This document shows, in pieces, positions 1-4,250 of a DNA stretch of 5,964 nt. A program made the position numbers and the translations under genes. Every line of letters starts with the position of its first letter. The stretch's first letter is position 1. The stretch comes from Natronohydrobacter sp. (GTDB lineage Bacteria > Pseudomonadota > Alphaproteobacteria > Rhodobacterales > Rhodobacteraceae), in the NCBI GenBank assembly GCA_007118445.1, contig SKRP01000050.1, positions 1 to 5,964 of the forward strand, written 5' to 3'. Below the pieces are notes generated by a model, which was not told the origin of the DNA, ran no database searches, and was given only the letters and a program-made list of their open reading frames with translations.

Positions 1-99
1 GCGCTGGCAAACCGATTGCAACGCGGCCCGAAAGGTCGGCGGCACAGGCGCGCGCTGCGCGAGGTGGCAAATCCCGGCTGAGCAGCGGGTGACCGGCCA
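1..99. other. Unassigned left edge; possible 3' tail of a plus-strand gene
   Basis: No gene can be identified here. All three plus-strand frames are open from the left edge and stop at 79-81, 90-92 and 113-115. Because a plus-oriented intrinsic terminator follows at 100-134, a plus-strand gene probably ends here. The frames ending at 81 or 92 would place the stop just before the hairpin. The readable tails are short, Arg/Ala-rich and belong to no family I recognise, so the frame cannot be decided. Confidence 0.3.
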
Positions 100-134
100 G
101 CGCAGCCCCGCATGAGGGCTGCGCGACTTGTTTT
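100..134 (+). terminator. Rho-independent terminator, plus orientation
   Basis: There is a perfect 9-bp inverted repeat: GCGCAGCCC at 100-108 and GGGCTGCGC at 116-124, with a 7-base loop. GACTTGTTTT (125-134) follows, giving a T-rich tail on the plus strand only. The opposite strand has no T tract after the stem, so it should end a transcript entering from the left. It is not a clear terminator for the minus-strand cytochrome gene that ends at 184, although the hairpin could still protect that mRNA's 3' end. Confidence 0.7.
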
Positions 135-183
135 CATCTGATAGTTGCAGGCCAACCGGCGTAAAGGTGACCCCGTTTTCCGG

Positions 184-1281
184 CTATCGGTTCACCACGC
201 GATATTGTTCTTCCATAAACAGAAGATCATCCGTATCCGCACCCCCGCCCATATGGCAGGCAGCGCAGAATTGCATGTTCTCGGAGTTCACGCCCAATGT
301 CCGGCCCATCAGGCTGCCATCGGGCATGATCGCCGTGTAGATCCAGTCATTGGTATCCGGCGAGGTCCCGGCTGCGGCCTTTTCCATCAGAAACAGCGTT
401 TCCCAATAGGCCTGCCCGTCATCACCAATGCTGAATGTCGGCTTGGCAACAATGCCGCCCGCGGGCATTTCCCCGATATCTTCATACAGGCCATAGACCT
501 CTGCCGCGATCGGGTTGGCATGGTTGGTGGCAAAGCGCTCGCCATGCGTGAAAGAGACATAGGGCGTTGCGGCGAAATTGGTCCAGCCCCGGAACGCGCT
601 GCCTTCCTCGCGGTCGGATTCGGACCAGGATGCCATGATGGGCCGGGTGCTGTCACCGGCCTCCATCGCCTCGGTCATCTCGATCATGCAGTCATAGAGC
701 GCCTGCAATTCCGCGTCGCTGACCTCGGGCGGCGGGGCAGCTGCTGCACAGGGGCCACAGGGCCCGCAGGCAGCACAAGCCATCGCGGCACAGGGCGCGC
801 AGGGATCGCAAGTTGCGCAGGGATTGGCCGCGCAGTCCATGGCCGCACAGGGCTCGGCGGCACAGGGATTGGCCGCGCATGCGTCAGCGGCGCAATCCAT
901 CGCGGCGCAGGGATCGCAGGCCGCCGGGGCGCAGGCGCGGCAGGGATCCGCAGCGCAGGGATTGGCTGCGGCCTCTTGCAGCCGGGGCACGAAACAGCCT
1001 GTCGCCTCCCCCGCCCCGGCAGCGCAGGGACCACAGGCGCCACAGGGTGCGCAGGGATCACAGGCCGCGCAGTCCATCGCGGCGCAGGGGGCACAGGCCG
1101 CGCAGGGATTGGCCGCATGATAGTCCGCGACCGCCGGAGTGGTGAAACCGGCGAGCATCATTGCGCCGCCGAAGCTCATTGCCCCCATGCCGAGCGCGAG
1201 GGCGAGCGCGGTGCTTGACCTGTATTGTGATTTGCAACGACAGTGGCACTTGCATGGGGCTGCGTCTGGGTTCGGTTGCAT
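184..1281 (-). CDS. Cys-rich repeat protein fused to a cytochrome P460-type haem domain
   Basis: 365 aa. The start is ATG 1281 because AGGGAG (1295-1290) lies 8 bases upstream; an in-frame ATG at 1323 lacks a good ribosome site. Residues 1-20 form a short cytoplasmic stretch with Cys10, 12, 14 and 16. Residues 21-52 are hydrophobic with an Ala-Val-Ala before residue 53, so this is a signal peptide or anchor. Residues 60-178 hold 28 cysteines spaced mostly by 3 or 5 residues in CAAMDC, NPCAA and CxPC units. Residues about 186-365 read as a P460-family domain: TPYVSFTHGERF, a GGIVAKPTF-like strand, FLMEK, IMPDGSLMGRT and a single haem c site CAACH at 339-343 near the C-terminus. P460-family proteins are periplasmic haem c proteins, some acting on hydroxylamine or binding NO. 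Metal binding by the Cys arm is inferred from composition and from the copper neighbours. It stands alone, divergent from the ECF sigma operon, and shares that operon's promoter type. The P460 call is fairly sure; the function is unknown. Confidence 0.86.
   Translation of the reverse strand: MQPNPDAAPCKCHCRCKSQYRSSTALALALGMGAMSFGGAMMLAGFTTPAVADYHAANPCAACAPCAAMDCAACDPCAPCGACGPCAAGAGEATGCFVPRLQEAAANPCAADPCRACAPAACDPCAAMDCAADACAANPCAAEPCAAMDCAANPCATCDPCAPCAAMACAACGPCGPCAAAAPPPEVSDAELQALYDCMIEMTEAMEAGDSTRPIMASWSESDREEGSAFRGWTNFAATPYVSFTHGERFATNHANPIAAEVYGLYEDIGEMPAGGIVAKPTFSIGDDGQAYWETLFLMEKAAAGTSPDTNDWIYTAIMPDGSLMGRTLGVNSENMQFCAACHMGGGADTDDLLFMEEQYRVVNR
748..1104 (-). repeat. In-gene Cys-codon repeat tract
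   Basis: This tract encodes residues 60-178 of the Cys-rich cytochrome. Short degenerate units recur at the DNA level, for example CGCAGGGATTGG (plus strand) near 818, 955 and 1100, and a longer near-copy around 889-923 and 1067-1099. Such a tract can expand or contract by slippage or recombination. Spacing between successive Cys is mostly 3 or 5 residues, with two wider gaps (10 and 13) around the non-repeat insert at residues 88-108, splitting the arm into a 9-Cys block and a 19-Cys block plus one isolated Cys96 between them. Confidence 0.8.
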
Positions 1282-1289
1282 CGTGATAT

Positions 1290-1295
1290 CTCCCT
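1290..1295 (-). promoter_or_regulatory. Ribosome binding site that fixes the Cys-rich cytochrome start
   Basis: AGGGAG on the minus strand, 8 bases before ATG 1281. The in-frame ATG at 1323 would add 14 polar residues before the CxCxCxC segment and has no comparable site, so 1281 is preferred. Confidence 0.75.
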
Positions 1296-1376
1296 GTTCT
1301 CTGGGTCGTGTCAGTCGATCCATTTCAGCGCACGCCCGCCATGTCTGACTGTTCGAATGTGCAGAGCGTGCTTACC

Positions 1377-1406
1377 GGATGCGCCCGATCCCCCGGAAAA
1401 GTTACA
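1377..1406 (-). promoter_or_regulatory. Predicted ECF sigma promoter for the Cys-rich cytochrome gene
   Basis: Read on the minus strand, TGTAAC (1406-1401) is followed after 17 bases by CGCATCC (1383-1377), then GGTAAG. It closely matches the divergent promoter at 1447-1475, including the shared TCGGGCGYATCCG stretch. The pattern resembles the GTAACC / CGAA-type promoters that I recall for Caulobacter SigF. Transcription would begin near 1372, giving a leader of about 90 bases before ATG 1281. Confidence 0.65.
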
Positions 1407-1446
1407 CCTGCGATGCAGAAATCTTCGCATCTTTCCGTCCCTGCGA

Positions 1447-1475
1447 TGTAACCTCGGGTCCTGTCGGGCGTATCC
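1447..1475 (+). promoter_or_regulatory. Predicted autoregulated ECF sigma promoter
   Basis: TGTAAC (1447-1452), 16 bases, then CGTATCC (1469-1475) and GTAAG. It matches the minus-strand promoter at 1406-1377 base for base in both core boxes except one position. Its place about 30 bases before the sigma gene start fits self-activation, the usual arrangement for ECF sigma operons. Binding is inferred from the duplicate motif, not shown. Confidence 0.65.
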
Positions 1476-1507
1476 GTAAGGGACGGACAGCCCTGCAAGG
1501 GCGCGAA

Positions 1508-2134
1508 ATGGATGGAGACCCGATGCCCTCTGCACCCGAAGCCACCCCGGCACGCGGCAGCGCCGCCAGCCGCCATGCGGCGCTTGACAGCCTGATGCGT
1601 GCCGCGCAGCAGGGGGATGGCCGCGCCTATCACCTGTTGCTGCAAGAGGTCGCAACGCGGATGCGACGGCTGATCATGGCGCGCGCGCCATGGCTCGGGC
1701 AGGCCGATATCGAGGATATCGTGCAGGATGTGCTGCTGTCGCTGCATCTGGCGCGGGCGACATGGGATCCTGCGCGCCCTTTCATGCCATGGATCTCGGC
1801 CATTGCCCGCAACCGGCTGACGGATCACGCGCGGCGCTACAAGCGAAAGCAGGCATTCGATCAGGCCGCCGCCGATCTGGCCGAGGTCTTTTCGACCACG
1901 CCGGGCCAGTCCCATGCAGATGGTGTCGTCGATCTGATGTCCGTGCGCAGTGCCATGGCCGATCTGAGCGAAGGCGAGCGCCGGGCCTTTGAACTGGTGC
2001 GCATGAAAGACCTGTCACCGACCGAGGCCGCGCATCAGAGCAACACTACAGCGGGTGCAATCAAGGTTGCTGTTCACCGTGCCTCGCGTAAACTGAGACT
2101 GGCTATCAACAAGGATGGCGAGGAGAGCACATGA
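1508..2134 (+). CDS. sigF: ECF RNA polymerase sigma factor, SigF-like (NrsF-associated group)
   Basis: 208 aa. It directs RNA polymerase to stress promoters. Region 2 spans about residues 25-112, with the core-binding helix DIEDIVQDVLLSLH (68-81) and the -10 recognition part PWISAIARNRLTDHARR (94-110). Region 4 spans about 145-200, with LSEGERRAFEL and the helix-turn-helix LSPTEAAHQSNTTAGAIKVAVHR (169-191). There is no sigma-70 region 1 or 3, as expected for the family. Start choice is between ATG 1508 (AAGGG 1497-1501, 6-base spacer) and ATG 1523 (GGAG 1514-1517, 5-base spacer); the first is listed and the difference is 5 residues. It overlaps the next gene by ATGA, the usual sign of a co-translated anti-sigma partner. 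Likely targets are its own promoter and the divergent cytochrome gene. The ECF class is certain; the SigF name rests on the partner and is less sure. Confidence 0.9.
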   Translation: MDGDPMPSAPEATPARGSAASRHAALDSLMRAAQQGDGRAYHLLLQEVATRMRRLIMARAPWLGQADIEDIVQDVLLSLHLARATWDPARPFMPWISAIARNRLTDHARRYKRKQAFDQAAADLAEVFSTTPGQSHADGVVDLMSVRSAMADLSEGERRAFELVRMKDLSPTEAAHQSNTTAGAIKVAVHRASRKLRLAINKDGEEST

Positions 2135-2784
2135 AAACCGATGCGCTGATCGATAGTCTGGTGCGCGATGCAGGTCCGGTGAAGCCGCTACAGCCGCCGC
2201 TGCGTCGTATCTGGGGCTGGCTTGCGCTGGCGCTGGGTTTCGCGGGTGCCATGGTCTGGGCAATCGGCCCGCGCCCGGATCTGGCGGAACGTCTGTTCGA
2301 GGCGCGGTTCGTGCTGGAACAGGGCGCAGCGCTGCTCACGGCAATCGCTGCAGCGCTGGCCGCATTGGCGCTGACCGTACCCGATGCCCCACGGTTCTGG
2401 CGTTGGGTGCCTGCCCTTCCGGCGGCGGCCTGGCTTGGGACGCTCGGTCTGGGCTGCCTGCGTGACTGGGCACAGATGGGGCCTGCCGGGCTGCGCGTGA
2501 CGCCGGATCCGGAGTGCTTTGTCTATATCACGCTGATCGGATCGCTGCCATTGCTGGCGCTGGTGCTGATGCTGCGCAAGGGCGCGCCGATGCGCCCGTC
2601 CTGGACCCTGGCGCTGGCCGCGCTCGCCGCTGCCGCCATCGGCAATTTCGCCCTGCGGCTGTTTCACATGCAGGATGCGGCGCTGATGGTGCTGGTCTGG
2701 CAATTTGGCGCTGTGGCCTTGATCACGGCCATTGCAGGGCTGTGCGGGCGATCTGTGCTGCGCTGGCCGGGGATGCCGGCATGA
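2131..2784 (+). CDS. nrsF: Membrane anti-sigma factor, NrsF/DUF1109 family
   Basis: 217 aa. It is predicted to hold the upstream sigma factor at the inner membrane until a metal or thiol signal releases it. The short N-terminal segment (1-25, MKTDALIDSL start) is typical of the DUF1109 sigma-binding end. Six hydrophobic helices follow, at about 28-46, 62-83, 92-110, 130-148, 158-174 and 184-204, and the end GRSVLRWPG is characteristic. AGGAG at 2121-2125 precedes the start, which overlaps the sigma stop by ATGA. In Caulobacter NrsF, two conserved cysteines are reported to be needed for the heavy-metal response. Here Cys129, before helix 4, fits the first, but the second (usually in an LHC motif before the last helix) appears to be Met180 in LFHM. 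Cys109 and Cys205 are additional. Family call is strong; the sensed signal is not known. Confidence 0.9.
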   Translation: MKTDALIDSLVRDAGPVKPLQPPLRRIWGWLALALGFAGAMVWAIGPRPDLAERLFEARFVLEQGAALLTAIAAALAALALTVPDAPRFWRWVPALPAAAWLGTLGLGCLRDWAQMGPAGLRVTPDPECFVYITLIGSLPLLALVLMLRKGAPMRPSWTLALAALAAAAIGNFALRLFHMQDAALMVLVWQFGAVALITAIAGLCGRSVLRWPGMPA

Positions 2785-3509
2785 GCATGTCCCCCAGATC
2801 GATCCCCGGCCCGGAATTCGCGCGGCTTGACCGGGCAATGCTCGAGATCATGGCAGCCGCAGCCGATGAGATTGACGAATGCACAAGGGTTCTGAAAAAG
2901 GCCGGGCTGAACCCTGTCGGCGAAGTGCTGAAAGGTCAGGGCCAGTTCGTCAAGATGAACCACTACCCCAAGGGCGATGTGTTCGACCGCGAGACCCAGA
3001 GCCAGTATTATTACCACGCGCATCGCAGTGGCGAACACGGGCATTTCCACTGTTTCCTGCGCGCTCCGGGAATGCCTGACGGCGTCGCCCCTGTGCCAGA
3101 GGCCGCCGAACATGACTGGCCCGGTGGTGACAAGGCACTGGCGCATCTGGTGGCGGTATCCATGGATCGCTTTGGCGCACCGATCCGGCTATTCACCACC
3201 AATCAATGGGTGACAGGCGAGACATGGTATCCGGGGCCGGATGTCATCCGCATGTTGCCGCATTTCGTCATTGACCATGCGCATCCCAGCTGGCCGACCA
3301 ATCGCTGGCTGACAGCGCTGTTGCGACTGTTCCGGCCCCAGATCAAGGCGCTGGTCACGGCACGCGACACGGCTCTGGCAGATTATCGCAAGAACAAGCC
3401 GGATGCCGATCCTTTCGCTGACCGCAATCTGGAAACCCTCAGCGAGACGGCCATCAGTATCGGGCAGCAACAGGCCGCGGTGCGCGCTGCGTTGCAGGCC
3501 GGAACATAA
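2781..3509 (+). CDS. Uncharacterised His-rich protein (possibly DUF6969) in the sigma operon
   Basis: 242 aa, with no signal peptide or membrane helix, so probably cytoplasmic. The start overlaps the anti-sigma stop by ATGA, with GGGGA (2769-2773) upstream; a second ATG at 2787 is possible. An N-terminal helix (about 11-42) precedes the segment NHYPKGDVFD and a dense His cluster, YYYHAHRSGEHGHFHC (76-91), with His79, 81, 86, 88, 90 and Cys91. A second group is His161, 166 and 168 in HFVIDHAHPSW, followed by a helical C-terminus. The HxH and HxHxH pattern suggests a bound metal, but no enzyme family is recognisable. I think this matches the family called DUF6969, from memory only. Its place as third gene of the sigma/anti-sigma operon makes it part of the stress response, perhaps acting on or loading the divergent Cys-rich protein (speculation). 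Confidence 0.85.
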   Translation: MSMSPRSIPGPEFARLDRAMLEIMAAAADEIDECTRVLKKAGLNPVGEVLKGQGQFVKMNHYPKGDVFDRETQSQYYYHAHRSGEHGHFHCFLRAPGMPDGVAPVPEAAEHDWPGGDKALAHLVAVSMDRFGAPIRLFTTNQWVTGETWYPGPDVIRMLPHFVIDHAHPSWPTNRWLTALLRLFRPQIKALVTARDTALADYRKNKPDADPFADRNLETLSETAISIGQQQAAVRAALQAGT

Positions 3510-3812
3510 GGCATTTCCAGACTGGCAACCGGGCGTTGACCCTGATCCGGCCCGAGAGAGTTTGTGATCGTCTCGCGATGGGCCGGTGGCCCGAAGGCCC
3601 CGCCATGTGCGGGCAGGCTGCACAAGAGTTCTGCATAACGCGGGTCATTGACGAGATCGAGGGCAGCGCCTGCCCGGCCGGACCTTGATGCCGGCGGGTG
3701 CTGCTGGCGCGGATGGGAACGGCACTGGCACTGCAGGCGCAACCCGCATCCGCCTGCGCGCCCGCGCGTCGGGATACGGGCATTTCCGCGCGCGATGCGC
3801 AGAACAGCCCTG
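3510..3812. other. Intergenic stretch between convergent genes, no convincing gene
   Basis: About 300 bases lie between the stop of the His-rich gene (plus) and that of the MerR regulator (minus). No RNA gene, strong terminator or credible complete gene is seen. Small GC hairpins occur, such as GGGCC-GGT-GGCCC near 3580-3592, but lack a T tract. On the minus strand an ATG (3816) overlaps the regulator stop by ATGA and opens a 120-codon frame, but its residues look like non-coding translation. Between about 3670 and 3520 a different minus frame reads more protein-like (VNDPRYAELL, HGGAFGPP), so a decayed gene is possible. Confidence 0.5.
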
Positions 3813-4250
3813 TCATACCCGGCCCAGCCTGCGCGCAGCGCCTTGTTTCGCGGGCAGCGTTGTCGGTGCTTCCAGTTCGGACAGGATCGGGCAGTCGGGG
3901 CGGTCATTGCCATGGCAGCACGCGGCAAGCGTCTCGAGCGTGGTGGCCATGTCTTCCAGCTCGCGGATTTTCAGCCGCAGCTCGGCCACATGGGCCAGGG
4001 CCAGGCGCTTGACATCGGCGCTCTGGCGGTCGCGGTCACGCCAGAGCCCCAGCAATTCGCGGATCCCCTCGACGCTGAATCCCAGGTCGCGCGCCCGGCG
4101 GATGAAGCGCAGCATATGCACGTCCTGATCAGAGTATATCCGGTAGCCTGCCTCCGAGCGCGCGACAGGCGGGATCAGGCCGGTTTGCTCGTAATAGCGG
4201 ATCATCTTGGCCGAAACGCCCGAACCCTTGGCCGCTTGCCCGATATTCAT
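3813..4250 (-). CDS. cueR: CueR-type Cu(I)-responsive MerR family regulator
   Basis: 145 aa, near the usual CueR length. It is a dimeric activator that twists copper-efflux promoters when Cu(I) binds. The winged-helix DNA-binding domain starts at once (MNIGQAAKGSGVSAKMIRYYE) with GYRIYS and the LGFS segment. A dimer helix follows (about 78-110), then the metal loop. Cys112 and Cys120 in CHGNDRPDC sit at the same numbers and C-x7-C spacing as E. coli CueR, and Ser77 (QSADV), linked to preference for monovalent ions, is kept. An extra Cys111 is adjacent. Start 4250 is supported by a perfect AGGAGG (4263-4258, 7-base spacer); longer in-frame starts up to 4379 lie inside copA. It overlaps the copA stop by ATGA, so both come from one transcript. 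The last 20 or so residues are poorly conserved and basic. Confidence 0.95.
   Translation of the reverse strand: MNIGQAAKGSGVSAKMIRYYEQTGLIPPVARSEAGYRIYSDQDVHMLRFIRRARDLGFSVEGIRELLGLWRDRDRQSADVKRLALAHVAELRLKIRELEDMATTLETLAACCHGNDRPDCPILSELEAPTTLPAKQGAARRLGRV

Noticed and set aside
748..1104. CRISPR-like regular DNA repeats
   Set aside because: Unit length is short and uneven, there are no unique spacers of constant size, and the tract is in frame within a coding gene.
824..1120. Plus-strand frame with repeated MAAQ/AAQG units that looks like a repetitive protein
   Set aside because: The repeats are the reverse reading of the Cys-Ala tract. The other strand has a signal peptide, a haem domain and a ribosome site; this frame has none.
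145..1218. Long plus-strand open frame antisense to the Cys-rich cytochrome
   Set aside because: It is a shadow of the minus-strand gene. The Gly/Ala/Arg-rich repeats come from reading the Cys-unit repeats backward, and no family motif is present.
184..1281. Bufferin (DUF2282) identity for the Cys-rich protein
   Set aside because: The hydrophobic STALALALG segment is bufferin-like, but the protein is far longer, has many more cysteines and ends in a haem domain, and no DUF692/DUF2063 gene is present in the window.
1325..1342. Five-codon upstream frame (MAGVR) in the cytochrome leader
   Set aside because: It has no ribosome site and no attenuator-like hairpin follows, so chance is the simpler explanation.
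1412..1431. Inverted GATGC/GCATC pair in the middle of the divergent region
   Set aside because: Only 5 bp per arm and no extension; too weak to call an operator.
1379..1507. N-terminal extension of the sigma factor to ATG 1379
   Set aside because: It would cover both predicted promoters and add 43 residues outside any sigma domain; ATG 1508 has its own AAGGG site.
2188..2838. Minus-strand open frame opposite the anti-sigma gene
   Set aside because: Gln/Arg-rich shadow translation. The plus strand gives a clear six-helix membrane protein with coupled neighbours.
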